Assembly: GCA_001972305.1 (NCBI GenBank)
Contig: BDDD01002123.1
Location: 90,503 to 154,502, forward strand
Reading direction: 5' to 3'
Length of the DNA: 64,000 nucleotides
From: Cephalotus follicularis
Taxonomy: Eukaryota; Streptophyta; Magnoliopsida; Oxalidales; Cephalotaceae
In this document: in pieces, positions 1-11,667 of the stretch
Position numbering within the stretch: position 1 is the first letter of the stretch
Layout of the letters: each line of letters starts with the position of its first letter
Made by a program: the position numbers and the translations under genes
Notes under the pieces: generated by a model
Databases searched by the model: none
The model's input: the letters and a program-made list of their open reading frames with translations, nothing else
Told to the model about the DNA's origin: nothing

Positions 1-499
1 GTATACATCCAAATCAGTACGTTCACATTATGGTATAACCATAACAACATAAGTGAGCTCGGATTAGTGGCTTACCAGGAACAATCAAGCTCTAATCTCC
101 ACTTTGAACTCACTAGCTCCAACATGCAAGTTCAGAAATTACTCCACCAAAAATCCTCTCTTCTCAGTGTTTCTAGCACTCAATTTCAGCTCTCAACAGC
201 TGATATAGAAGGTTTAAATGCTTAGGAATTCATCATACTCCATTAACTTTAGTAGCCAGCATTTTCCTTTCTCTCACTCACATGCACATCTTCTTACTCC
301 TTTCAATTTCTGTTTTGCAGGTTTGCAGGTCTGCAGATGGAATAGAGCATATGCAAGACACCACTCTTGCATGTTACACAGCTGGTGGCACGCCTTAGCT
401 TGGCATGACACGTTTTAGGACACTTGTCATCAACTGCCAAGACTTTAGTGCCACTACTCTATTTCACACGCCATGCACAGACACATGTCTGAGCTATAC

Positions 500-577
500 C
501 AGTCGACTGTCTTTAACCGGCAGTCGAGTATCCACTTATGGAAGACCAGTCGACTGTTACCCTGTGACAGTCGACTG
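500..577. repeat. cluster of cagtcgactg palindromes
   Basis: The 10-bp palindrome cagtcgactg occurs at 500-509, 547-556 and 568-577, with a near copy at 521. Similar GTCGA-centred clusters occur in two unrelated LTRs of this window (23305-23430 and 52805-52880). Its role is unknown to me. Confidence 0.7.
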
Positions 578-782
578 TAATGCCAATTTCCTGATCCTTT
601 ACTCTTTAATCCTCCAACTTGCAACTTAATTCAATTTACCCTTAACTATACATCCAAATCAACCTTCAACAATTTAAAATAACCATACACATGACAAATG
701 GAACAAAATCTCAATATAATGTATATTTTATTCATCAATGACACAGTATACATTAATTAAAAATTACGGTTATTAAAGTGGG

Positions 783-869
783 CTTCTCCGTTCGACTCCA
801 TCCTCGCTGTTCGTCAACACCATGTCGTCACCGCCACAATCTCCGGCCTCTTTCCTTAGTCCAACAGAG
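783..869 (+). other. short coding-like island, possible captured exon
   Basis: This is a GC-richer island in AT-rich DNA. An ATG at 822 opens 16 codons rich in Ser and Pro and ends at an AG|GT that could be a splice donor (869/870). Another frame is also open across the island until near 860. I do not recognise the protein. It may be a captured gene scrap or chance, so this is a weak call. Confidence 0.15.
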
Positions 870-928
870 GTATCGACCAATTATATATAGTACATATATT
901 AATCTAGTATGTATTTATTATGTATATA

Positions 929-1398
929 TGATATGGGGAAATTCTTAGATAAATAATTTACTGACACGTGTCACCTGGAGTCATAGACACAAGGGAAAAT
1001 CACCCAAGATCATGGTGATAATGGAGAGATAACTCCTCCATTCAAAAATAAGGAAACGGTCGAGAATTTCGGCCTAATCCAAGGGACCAATAACCTCCTC
1101 CATGATGTTAGCAGTTCAGAGACAATTACGGCCAGATAAGGCTATAAATACCCCCAAGAAAGACTATGGGAGGTCGAACAATTGACCATACACTCGTATT
1201 AACTTCTCTGCTATCAACTGCTATCGAAGTGTCCCGGGGTGTAAAACCTCATGGACTTTCAATAGTTTGCTTGTTTTATGTGCTGGAAAGACCAGAAGAC
1301 CAAAATCCAATACATTCTTCTGACCATCTGATGCTTTTCCCAACAAATCAAACCTCCACACATGGAGGACTGTTGTGAAGTTTATTTACGCAATAACA
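929..1398 (+). repeat. 5' LTR of the Tat-like element
   Basis: The LTR begins TGATA and ends AACA, 470 bp long. It matches 18699-19102 along its length. Target duplication ATATA lies immediately outside. A TATA box is inside at 1143. Confidence 0.9.
1143..1150 (+). promoter_or_regulatory. TATA box of the Tat-like LTR promoter
   Basis: The string tataaata lies about 215 bp into the 470-bp LTR. The second Tat-like element has the same string at 57162-57169, in a comparable place. Position and conservation support an LTR promoter. Confidence 0.6.
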
Positions 1399-1399
1399 G

Positions 1400-1419
1400 T
1401 TGGCGCCATCTGTGGGAAA
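1400..1419 (+). other. primer-binding region of the Tat-like element
   Basis: The sequence ttggcgccatctgtgggaaa begins one base after the 5' LTR. The other Tat-like element has a near-identical tract at 57423. Placement right behind the LTR marks it as the minus-strand primer site. I did not assign the tRNA. Confidence 0.7.
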
Positions 1420-1441
1420 CGTGACGTGATTTGTTTCAACA

Positions 1442-2795
1442 ATGCCTTCGAAGAGAACCAACCCTGCGGTAGATCCCGGTCAAGCTCCTCTCACCAGTGA
1501 GCAATTTAAGCAGCTCCTCCAAGAGATGGGGAGGCTCACTACTTTGTTGACAAACAATTTGGCCAACCAGAATCAGGCTGGACTAAGCCGACCAACCCCA
1601 GAACAATCACAGCCTCAGAGGCCAGGAGAAATCCGCAGAGGGGGGCCACGCGCCCTCCAAGGGGGTCAAAGATTGATACATCTCTAAGAGCAGAGTCTTC
1701 TAGTGCAAGGGATTATAATTATGATCCCCAGCAGGACCTACCAGAGCAGGATCCTATGGAAGAAGACTACTCAGACTCCTACGCAGACGAGGAGGAACAC
1801 CGTGCACATTCGTACGGGTCTCGTAGGACTGAATCACGATCGAGGAGTAGGTCAGACCAACTGCAGGGCCATCTCAGGTCTCTAGCATGTCTAGGGACCA
1901 AGAAGATATCGAGAAGACCATGAACAGGAGGTTTACAGAGATGGAGAAAAGGCTTAGAGGAACCGAGCAAGCAAATGGATACCTGTCAGAGGTGCGGAAC
2001 CTAAACTACACTCCCTTCGCTCCAGAGATAGTAAGGGAGCATGTGCCGAGAGGGTTCAGGTTCCCAACGTTCAGAGAATATAACGGGTCCTCTAACCCAA
2101 TACAACATGTGAGGTATTACACCCAGATGATGCTAGTGTACCAGGCTTCAAACACATTCCTTTGCCGAGGTCTTCTGACGACCCTTACGGGTGTAGCTTA
2201 AACGTGGTACTCCACGTTGCCCCTGAAGTCAGTGGCAAACTTCGAGCACTTCAGCGAGATGTTCGTCACAAAATTCCTTAACAGCACCACCCAGAAAAAG
2301 AACTATAATCATCTGATCAATGTGATGCAAGGGAAAAATGAATCCCTCAGAGACTACCTGACTCAATTCAACAAGGAATCTCTAAGGGTAAAAGACCTGG
2401 AACCTTCCTTTGCCCTGACAGCCTTGAACAGTAGGTTAAGAGATAACTCAGCTTTCACTTTCTCCTTGATGAAGAAGTCTGCTCTAGATATGGCAAACCT
2501 TCTTAGAAGAGCCAAAAAGTATGTAAATGCAGAGGAGGCTCTGGCGGCTAGAAAGGAGAAGACCTCCTGGTCTGGTTATCAAGAGAAAGAAGAGCAACCA
2601 AGAAGTGGTCAAAGGAAGAAGCAGAAGAGGAAAGGGGGGCCAGAGCTAACAGAAGGTGACCTGAGGGGTAAACTTTCCAAGAGGGATGACTCACCAAAAG
2701 GGGGATCACCAATCCCCAATTACAATACTTTCGCCTCTATCTTGGAGACGCGGACCAGAATTCTAGCAGTGGAGAAGGAAAAAGTTCCAATCTAG
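1442..2795 (+). pseudogene. gag (capsid region) of the Tat-like element, broken
   Basis: The first ATG after the primer site is at 1442 and opens a Gag-like protein with a basic, Pro/Gln-rich N-terminal part. The conserved Retrotrans_gag region lies at about 2040-2560. Its landmarks include FEHFSEMFVTKFLN, SLRDYLTQFNKESL and a DLEPSFALTALNS-like stretch. They match the Gag of the second Tat-like element at 58150-58720, so family assignment is firm. Gag would form the cytoplasmic virus-like particle that holds the RNA. The reading frame is broken several times, so this is a fossil. Confidence 0.8.
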
Positions 2796-2807
2796 TGTCC
2801 AGCTCCT

Positions 2808-3960
2808 TTGAGATCCCCAGCAGACAAGAGGGACTCAAGAAAGAACTGCCAATACCACCATGATCATGGGCATGATACGGAGGAGTGTAGGCAGTTGAAA
2901 AATCAGATAGAGGACCTGATCCGTAAGGGTCATCTGAGGAAGTATGTGGATAGGGATGCTTCTCAGGAAAGAAGGGAGCAAAGAAGAAGCTCCACAACAT
3001 GGAGCAGAGCAACAACCTATAGGTGTGATACACACCATTTCTGGAGGGATCGCGTCCGGAGACAATCACAGTCAGTCCAGAAAGGCCTATGCAATATAGA
3101 CCTTTTCCATCCAGCAACAACACACGCAGGGAAAAGGTTGAAGAATGGTGGAGAAGAGGAGCTGATATCCTTCTCGGAGTCGGATTTGGAGGGAGTACGT
3201 CTCCCTCATGATGACCTAGTGGTGGTCACTCTTCTGGTGGAGTTGTTCACCATAAAGAGAATCCTCTTAGACAGTGGGAGCTCAGTAGACATCCTCTACG
3301 AACCGGCCTTTGATCAACTGAGAATTCTAGAAGACCGACTGAAGCTGATGAAGGCTCTTCTGATAGGTTTTGCTAGAGAGATAGTCTATCCATTGGGATC
3401 CATTGCCTTATCTGTCATTGCAGGCTCATCCCCCAGCTAAACCCAGGTGCATATGACTTTCCTTGTGGTTGATTCACCAAGCCCTTACAACGCAATAATC
3501 GGACGTCCAGGACTGAATGCAATGGAGGTGATAATGTCAACAAGGCACCTGCTGGTGAAATTCCCAACCGAGTTTGGTGTGGGACAGATCAGCGGAGATC
3601 AGCAAGCTGTAAGGCAGTGTTATCAGACTGCTACAAAGAATAAGGGGAAGGGAAAGGCTCTTCCCATAGGGAATGTGGAGCTCTGAGTAGAGGTAGAGCC
3701 CGAGCAGCCACGACCAGGAGAGGATGTGGAGCAAGTGCCTTTAGAAGAAGGCAATTCAGACAAGGTCTTCTAGATTGGTTCCCAACTCGGAGAGGTGGAG
3801 AAAGAGGAACTGACTAAGTTCCTCAAAGATGATAAAGATGTATTCGCCTGGTCTGCAGAAGATGACCCAGGGATCAGCCCCGAGATAATGCTTCACAAAC
3901 TCAGTGTAGATCCAACGTGGATCCCGACCAGGTAGAAGAAGAAAGATACTTGGGGCTTGG
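2808..3960 (+). pseudogene. zinc-knuckle, retropepsin and start of reverse transcriptase of the Tat-like element, broken
   Basis: A Cys/His cluster CQYHHDHGHDTEEC lies near 2848-2890, the knuckle form typical of this gypsy group. An aspartic protease follows near 3260-3310 with the active-site context LLDSGSSVDILY. A later conserved block, NAIIGRPGLNAMEVIMSTRH, lies near 3490-3550. Around 3800-3920 the sequence resembles the linker leading into reverse transcriptase, with a counterpart at 59950-60080 in the second element. The tandem array begins after that. The protease would mature Gag and Pol in the particle. The region is broken. Confidence 0.75.
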
Positions 3961-4179
3961 AACACTGAGCACTTAAGGAAATACTATCAGTGAATGTACA
4001 AATGTTCAATCCATTCAATAAAGATGATGTTTCTTTAACACAAGAATCAATTCCAAGTTTGCAAGGGACAGGAGGTTCATTGTTCATGTCCTTAAACCTC
4101 TGAACAGCCTTCAAAAGTTCCCACAATAAAAGACTCCCAAGGGAGCAGTCAGAGCAGGAGATTCAATGTTCACGTCCTT

Positions 4180-5060
4180 AAACCTCTGAACAGCCTTCAA
4201 TAGTTCCCACAATAAAAGACTCCCAAGGGAGCAATCAGAGCAGACCTTGATAAAAGGCCATAGCTCTCAAAGCTTTAATACAAGCTTATTCAAGAGTCCC
4301 AAGGGAGTAGTTAGAGCAAGTCCTTGATATAGGACCATAGCTCTCCAAGGTTTAATACAAGCTTATTCAAGACTCTCAAGGGAGCAATCAGAGCAGACCC
4401 TTGATACAGGACCATAGCTCTCAAAGCTTTAATACAAGCTTATTCAAGACTCCCAATGGAGCAATCAAAACAGTCCCTTGATACATGACCATAGCTCTCA
4501 AAGCTTTAATACAAGCTTATTAAAGACTCCCAATAGAGCAATCAGAGCAGGCCCTTGATACAGGACCATAGCTCTCCAAGTTTTAATACAAGCTTGTTAA
4601 AGACTCCAAATGGAGCAATCAGAGCAGGCCCTGTATACAATACCATAGCTCTCAAAGCTTTAATACAAACTTATTCAAGACTCCCAATGGAGCAATCAGA
4701 GTAGGCCCTTGATACAAGACCATAGCTCTCAAAGCTTTAATACAAACTTATTAAAGGCTCCCAAAGGAGCAATCAGAGTAGGCCCTTGATACAGGACCAT
4801 AGCTCTCCAAACTTTAATACAAGCTTATTCAAGACTCCCAAGGGAGAAATCAGAGCAAGCCCTTGATGCAGGACTATAACTCTCCAAGCGTTAATACAAG
4901 CTTATTTAAGACTCCTAAGGAGCAGTCAGAGCAGACCCTTGATACAAAATCATAGCTCTCCAAGTTTTAATACAAGCTTATTCAAGACTCCCAAGGGAGC
5001 AGTCAAAGCAAGCCCTTGATACAGGACCATAACTTTACAAGTTTTAATACAAGCTTATTC
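4180..5060 (+). repeat. 77-bp tandem array inside the Tat-like element
   Basis: About eleven or twelve diverged units of 76-78 bp share a block like ccatagctctcaaagcttta (for example at 4259, 4335, 4412 and 4490). A related but larger duplication, with units starting near 4063 and 4155, leads into it. Hypervariable tandem repeats in the 3' part are known for Tat/Ogre elements and can seed satellites. Confidence 0.9.
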
Positions 5061-5596
5061 AAAGGTTAAACATCTTAGAGCAAGGACTTAATACAGCAAC
5101 CCAGCTCTCTGAGACCAAAAAGCCTAAAAGAGTCATAAAATGGAGTCTTAGCTACAAAATGAATACTAGTCTGCAAACCCATAGGAACTTATCAGACCAG
5201 ATCTAAAACATGTATTGATAGGCGAACACGTAAGAACTCGCAACGATAAAGGCAAGTCTCGTTGGTTGAGCGCTTTGATACAAGTGCCCTCATGGAAGCT
5301 AAAAAGCTCAAATCGACAAAAGAAAGTTTGGAGACACCAGACTAAATGAAACAAATATTATATTTTATTGCATTTTCCTGAGTAAAAATACAAAGGTACA
5401 ATGTAAAGAAAAGAAAAATGCATAAACTAAATAGGAACAGGGTCCTGAACATCCTCGAGGGGAGGAGCAGCAATGGTCTCTGAAGCAGGCTCACAGGAAG
5501 GGACATCAAAAGCGGAGGAAGAAAGCTCTCTAGCATCACCGACCGAGGACAGGACAATCAGATCTGGTAGTTTTGTCCTCTGTGACTTTTTCTCCG
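5061..5596. other. spacer between tandem array and antisense gene
   Basis: I see no domain here. The tract is the transition from the array to the 3' end of the antisense gene, and the tail or 3' untranslated part of that gene may lie within it. Confidence 0.3.
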
Positions 5597-6681
5597 CTAG
5601 GGCAAGGCGAACTTTGCCTCATCGGGAAGAAAGTCAAAGTTTCCTGCTGACTCACCATATATGAAAGGAGTCAGAGGAACCTCAAGATGAAGAGTAGCCC
5701 CCCAGTTCAAGCAAGTGTAGAAGCCTCGATGAAAGTATCTCGCAGACTCCTTGAAGACTTCTTCCTCAAAAGCTAGTGAAGCCTTATACTGGTCTACGGC
5801 TTCGTCTATTGTTCCCCAAAACTCGGTTGAAGCCTTGAAGTCTTTCACGGCCCCAGCCAAAGCACCTTGAAACTCAGACAAAGCTTTGAATTCCATAAGA
5901 GCTTTGTCAACTGCCTCATGAACTCAAGTAGCTTCCCTTTCTCAGAATTGAGAGAACCTTTCCTCCGTAGTCTGCAGCAAAGCACGGACTCTGATATGGC
6001 TCTCGAGAAGTTTCTCTCTTTCCATCTTCTCCTTTGCCAAAGATTTAAGCGCCTGCCTATTCTCTTCCAAAACTGACTCTTGAGCCCCAAGAACCGCCTC
6101 CAGTCGGGCGTGGGCCAAGTCAGCTGGCCCTTTAAGCTCTGCATTCTCTTGGCGTAGCTGGTTGAGGAGTTCATGGTCTGCCTTGGAGTTGTTCACCATC
6201 AAGTGGATGTCATTCAGGACCTATCCAAAATGAAAGACTCGGGTCAGAGGAAGAGTAGGAAGAGTTTCGAAAAAGAAAAAGAGGAAAAAGTCACATACTC
6301 GGATACAGCTCCGACCGTAGTGATTCCAGAACTGCTCATGGGCTCTCTGGCATGCAACTCTAAAGGAAGGAAGAACAATCTGCTAAGCTTGAAAGGTGTC
6401 CCTGGAGCATTCAAGTCCATGCCAGAGCTGCCCAAGGCCTCATGCTCTTCCTCAGCCTTGTTGATATCCCTTGGAAAACCAAGGCGGATTGGGTCCCAAG
6501 AACTCACAACGGGAGGAACAGCAGCTTGGCCACAAGAAGAGCCTTCTCCACCTCTTCCTCCCTTCTGTTTCTTTGCTACAGGGGTGGGCAGAGCTGGAGG
6601 GGGATGATCCTCGGTAGCTCTTTTGCCACGGTCAGACTTCTTGGCAACCTCATCAGCCTCCTTCTCTGCTATCTTCTTCAC
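5597..6681 (-). pseudogene. antisense gene of the Tat-like element, downstream coiled-coil part, broken
   Basis: Minus-strand reading frames encode a Lys/Glu-rich protein with a long charged heptad-like stretch. One stretch (about 5942-6202) includes ENAELKGPADLAHARLEAVL followed by further Glu/Lys/Leu-rich residues, which suggests a coiled coil. The part at 6244-6681 is low-complexity and basic, with a KKQKGGRGGEG-like run that could be a nuclear-localisation type sequence. It is the same gene as 17248-18195, cut by the copia insertion. Antisense genes between pol and the 3' LTR are described for Retand and Grande; their role is unknown. The frame is broken. Confidence 0.6.
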
Positions 6682-6759
6682 CCCCGCAGCGGCTTCCCTT
6701 TAGACTCTTTACCTCACCTCTTCGGCAGGGCCCCTCTCAGCGATTTCTGGTCCTGGGGC

Positions 6760-9237
6760 TGTTAGATTATGGGTGTCCCTACATTCCACGTGGAGTGGTG
6801 TTTGTATATATACACTCTTGATTTATACAGTTCTACATTTAAAATTTATTTCTATTGGCATGATTATATGGCTCACCCAACCAACCAAAAGGAATAGAAT
6901 AATTAATCTTAATTAATTGTATGCCATATATAGCCCTATCACATCAAAGGGTTGGATCTCTTGCCATGGAGGCCATGAGAATGGGATCCTTATTCCCTGT
7001 GACTAAACTGTTCCAAGTCAAAGGTTCACTTTCTTTGGGCCATTGTTGAACCCTGTTAAAGACTTGCCATATTATGCTTGCTCCCAGGCAGGGAGGATGG
7101 ATATTCTCATGGACCATTCGATATTATCCTAAAGCTAATGTGGGATGCATGTGCGGATGCATGATGCTGAACTGACCCACCAATAGGATTCCTATTTGGA
7201 TAGTCAAAACCCATGTTAATAGGGATACCTATGGTCTCGGTAGTGTATAGTCTATGGTGACTAGTAGGTCCACGCCTGCGTTGTCTCCTTTGACCTGAAC
7301 GACTAGCATACATTGTGTGGTGACTGCTTGACTTTGATTTTCGCCTTCCCTAGCACTAGCCACGTGATGGCAAAAGGGTTGTCTTTGGGTCTTGTGGACG
7401 CTGCATTGAGATGTATGAGCGACTGCGCAACAAGGGATCGTCACACCCGGGCTGAGGGTGACTAGCTCTATTTATCTATGTACACTGCAGACTTAAAATC
7501 CTGTACAAGTTATACACAGACTGGAGATGGGGTAGTTTCCATGGGAGGTCTGTCATGGTCTCAGTGCGATCATAGATATTTAGCATCATGGCTAAATCTA
7601 GGGATGGCATTCATCCAAACCCTAGACCGTTGATCGGAGCTAAGTATGACGAGGGAAACAAGACACATATACCGATGGCTGGATAAAGCGACTGGCTATT
7701 CGGTCCCTGATTGATAGATGTGGTAATACACAAATCCGGTGGGTGACTGGAGATCACACCGGAGCTATTTTAATGGTCGGTGACTATTGAAATAGTCGTA
7801 CCAGACAAACGGGATGATCTGGGAATTTATCATCATACTGGAGATTGACAGGCTTTCGGGTCCTGCTTGACTTTGAATTTGTTGACGTGTGAGGGAAACA
7901 TGTCATTTAGTGAAAGATTGACATCAAGGAGATGTTACTTTGCTAGTGAATATTTTATTTGCTGGATTCGGGTCCTTGCAATGCCACGAGAGAATATTCC
8001 AAGCGAAAGGTTGATATGTATTTTATGATAAGTGCATTGGGAACTTATTGTAGAGAGAGAGCTTTGGAATATCTTTGGGCTTGGGATTAATTCCCTTGTC
8101 TTGGCTGAATATTGGCCCAAGGAGTGGACAATTTTTTGGCTTGTCATTTGGGCTCAATATTGTCAAATGTTGGGAGGCCCAAATGATGCCCAAATAGTAG
8201 TCTTCATTAGTTGACATTGTCAACTCTTTTCTTCATTTTAGCATCACACGGCAATGCTCCATTTCTTGCATAGTGTGGCCGGCCAAAGTGAAAAATAAAT
8301 GAAGTTATGTGAGATGATTGAGAGATGTCTTGGTTGTTATCAAATGCTAGAGGACAAAAGGAAAATTGTAATGATTCACAAAAGACAAAAAGCCAAAAAG
8401 TAAGACTTGTCTTACTTAACACACTTGGTTTTTCACTTTTGTTTTTTGGACGACACTTTGGACTCTCTCTTGCAATCTCTCCCTCTCACATTGTTGCTCT
8501 CTATCCCATCTCTCCTTTTTTGCCGTGTTTTTCCTTTTTCCAAAAGAGAAGACGCCATTGTCTCTTTTCTTGGAGAGTTTACATATCAACTAAATCTTTC
8601 ACACTTCCTTAGTCATTTTAGGTGGAGATTTCTTTGTGCATTATATTGAATCTTTACCTAGATTGATTTAGTCTAGGTTAAACACAAAACCTCTCCATAT
8701 TCTCCTCCTTTCCGTGGTCAAAGGAAGTTCTTGGAGCAATTTTGGTTTTGGATTAAAGAGTTGAGGGAGCTTGACTTGAAGGAAGGAGTTCTTCACTTTG
8801 GTAAAGTTTTCTTCTCCTTCTTTTTCCTTGGAGCTTCAGGTTTGAGGGGTGGGATTGCCATCATAGCCGAGCCCGTGTTTAAAGGTTGAGCAAACCTTTC
8901 AAACCCTTAGGGTTGGGGTTGTTGGGTTCAGGTTATTGAGGGTTTTGGCGTTAGGGCTTGTGTGTTCCCCCAATGTCAATTTTGTGCCCTTTGCATTCGG
9001 GTTTATGGCAACCCTAATGCAACCCGCCCCTTCTTCTTGCTTGGTGATGGTTTAGGTTTTATTTGTATGTTTAATTAGTGATATTGGGCATTTATTGGGA
9101 CTCTTTGAAATTAGGATTTAGGGTTTTCCCATTACTTGAGATTTAACTATTCGGTTGGAATTAAAGTTGATCACCCTAAAGCCGAAAATTCAAATTGAGT
9201 GCTTTTGCTGCCCTATAAGCCATAGGTTCCCAAAAAG
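6760..9237 (+). repeat. 5' LTR of the plus-strand copia element
   Basis: About 2.48 kb, beginning TGTTAGATTA and ending just before the tRNA-iMet primer site. It aligns end to end with 14604-17099. A TATATATA string at 6805-6812 may serve as a core promoter, but its position so near the LTR start makes that uncertain. Confidence 0.9.
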
Positions 9238-9249
9238 TGGTATCAGAGC
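9238..9249 (+). other. tRNA-iMet primer-binding site
   Basis: The sequence tggtatcagagc is the standard copia primer site complementary to the 3' end of initiator tRNA-Met. It directly follows the 5' LTR. Confidence 0.9.
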
Positions 9250-10576
9250 AACCTTATTTGCATCGATCAAATCTCTATTTGATGTCTAATGGCTTTATGG
9301 TTGGTTTCTCTTTATTTGTCGATTTTACTATAACCCTAGATTTATTGGGAGTTGCAATTTCTTCAGCTTTTGTTGAAATCGACGAGCCATTGAACATTAA
9401 ATTTTTTACGTGTTAATTCATTTATATATATGGCTATATTTTTTGAATTTCCTATGCATGCTGGTAGGCTTGGGACTAGACCTAGTTTTTTTGGTTTCTT
9501 TTATGGATGATTTAAATTCTTTATTACATTTATGGAATTCACTCGTTCTGTAATATGGTTGCCTGCCCGCGCTGTTTTTTTTCTTGTCCTTTATTTTATA
9601 GGGAAAAAAATTCTCTTCTCCCTCTATTGTATTTCTTTTATTTTATTATACAATGGATGTAAATGGAAGAGAGGAGTCTAATCAAGCTTGAAGAGGGGAT
9701 CAGGAAGAATACAAGACCAATTGAAGACCATGTATACGTGGTAGCAAAATGTAATAGAGTTAATTAAATTAGTACACCTAGGAGACCAAGTGGTCATGTT
9801 AGCTCACTTGATCACTTATAGTTTTTTGTCCCAGGTCCGGCCACTTTTAGGATGCATGAGATGGATGTTTTTCTTTTTGCAAACCATCCAAACACATCCA
9901 AGCATGTTCAGCCGTTCCAAAGGGATTGGAAGATAATTAAATTATCTAATAATGGCATTGGTAATTTAATAAAATTGATGAGACCAAATTCCTCCAAATC
10001 ATATAAATAATAAGTTCTTAAGCGGTGGGGCATATGACTGCCCTGTCGTTGGCCTTCCATTATCATCATTGAATGGTGTGGACATATTGGGGATGGCACC
10101 AGCCAAAGTTGAGGTTCCCCGTATGACCATTTATATTCAATTTCAGTGTGAGGTACACTGGAAGGAAATAACCATGTTTTGACATTCTAACAGGCCAAAG
10201 CGTGTGGATGTCAAAATGGGTTACTTTCTTTGAGACCATAAGGGCCGAGAGGCCAAATGTTTTCTATCGGATCTTACAGTTCGAGGGAAGAGACCGAGAA
10301 TGTAAATTGGTACTCGTACCTACCTATTCAGGTATTATGGTTTGTTAGCCAAAGTTAAGGCTATAATATCTGGATAGATTCTGATCCCCACTAGGAAGTG
10401 AGAGGCTTCCCGAATTCCACATGGGGGTGTGAGATAGGATTAGAATAGTGGGAGGAGCTATAATTATAAAAGACCAAGAATTATGGTTATAATATTAAAT
10501 GGAATTATCTGCTAATATTACTCTCTTTTTGTTCCCTCTTTTGTAGGTTATTAAATATATACAGACTCTGCTTAAA
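9250..10576 (+). other. untranslated leader of the plus-strand copia element
   Basis: This stretch of about 1.3 kb between primer site and gag holds no recognisable coding region. It is AT-rich with poly-T tracts. A packaging signal would be expected here but I cannot point to one. Confidence 0.6.
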
Positions 10577-11660
10577 ATGTCAGTTGGCATAACACTTTCA
10601 CTCGTATTGGAAACTAATAAGCTTACGGGTCTGAACTTTATGGATCGGCAACACAATCTGTGCTTAGCACTCATGAGAATGAAGCTTGCTCAAGTCATGA
10701 CTGAGAGCCCCCCTATATTGGGAGCCACTTCGACAGCAGAGCAAAAGGCCAAGAGGGCCAAATGGATTCATGAGCAAGAGCAAGCTCCTTGCCTAGCGAT
10801 TTCGAGTATGGTCCCTAAATTGCAAAGACAGCACGAGAAACTTGTTACCCTTGGATCCATACTTCTCCGTATTTAGGAATTGTATGGATTCCGGTCTAGA
10901 ATCGAGAGGTTTAACTTGTCCCGTCAGCTCTTTTCTGCGAAGATGACCGAGGGAGCTTCAGTCCACGCACATGGACTGAAGATGATAGGTCTCATTAAGC
11001 AGCTCATTCAGTTAGATCTCACCATGGACAATGATTCTTACATTGACCTGGTGCTTTGATCTCTTCCATGGTCATACTCCTAATTCATCACAAATTTCCA
11101 CATGAACAAGCTGGATACATATCTACCTGGACTTGTGGAAATGCTTCGCATGGATCAAGTAGATATAGACCATGGGAAGTCCAAGTATAATGTGATGCTT
11201 CTACCTTCTAATTCTTCCAGGACAGCTCCTAAAAGTGGCAGATCGAGAGGATCTACATCCAAGGGCAAGGCGCCCATGATTCCTAAAGGGAAGAAGAAGA
11301 AGAATGGAAGACAACCAACTAGGCTGGTTGGGCCAGTGGTTGGGGGAGCCATCCTAGACACGATCCGATAGCTTCAGGATGATGGCTGTTGCTTCTATTG
11401 TGGGAAGCATGGTCATTGGAGATCACAGTGTTGTGAGTTCCAACAGTCCAAATCAGGAGGTGCCTCAGGGTCAGGTACTTTTATGATTGAGCTTTTTATA
11501 GCTGAAAATGTTAGTTCAACTTGGGTTTTGGATTCAGGTTGTGAAACTAATATTTGTAACTCTTTGTAGGGACTAAGAGGTGCTAGAAAGTTGGATGCTA
11601 GGGAAGCACTGGACTTATGCCTTGGTGATGGATCGAGGATTCACACCACTTTTGTAGGAG
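10577..11660 (+). pseudogene. copia gag, zinc knuckle and protease, broken
   Basis: The ATG at 10577 starts a Gag N-terminus with the copia signature context LETNKLTGLNFMDRQHNLCL. A zinc knuckle CFYCGKHGHWRSQC lies near 11390-11430. A retropepsin active-site context WVLDSGCETNIC follows near 11525-11560. This is the usual copia order, with protease between Gag and integrase. Gag forms the particle and the protease processes the polyprotein. The frame is broken. Confidence 0.8.
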
Positions 11661-11667
11661 TTTTGAG

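Larger units (their letters stand above)
1..928. other. unassigned spacer, probably old LTR-derived DNA
   Basis: I see no gene here. The tract is AT-rich with a GTCGAC-motif cluster in the middle and a small GC-richer island near 783-870. The wording of 70-130 (a 'cttaccag...gagctc' style) resembles the interior of the gypsy-type LTR at 53240-53290, so a decayed minus-strand LTR is possible. I cannot place ends or target duplications. The 5-bp target duplication of the next element ends it at 924-928. Confidence 0.35.

Noticed and set aside
6173-6765. Plus-strand open frames opposite the antisense gene
   Set aside because: They mirror the minus-strand coiled-coil coding region and have no domain of their own.
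9908-10099. A short minus-strand frame in the copia leader
   Set aside because: It is antisense in an untranslated leader and shows no similarity to known domains.
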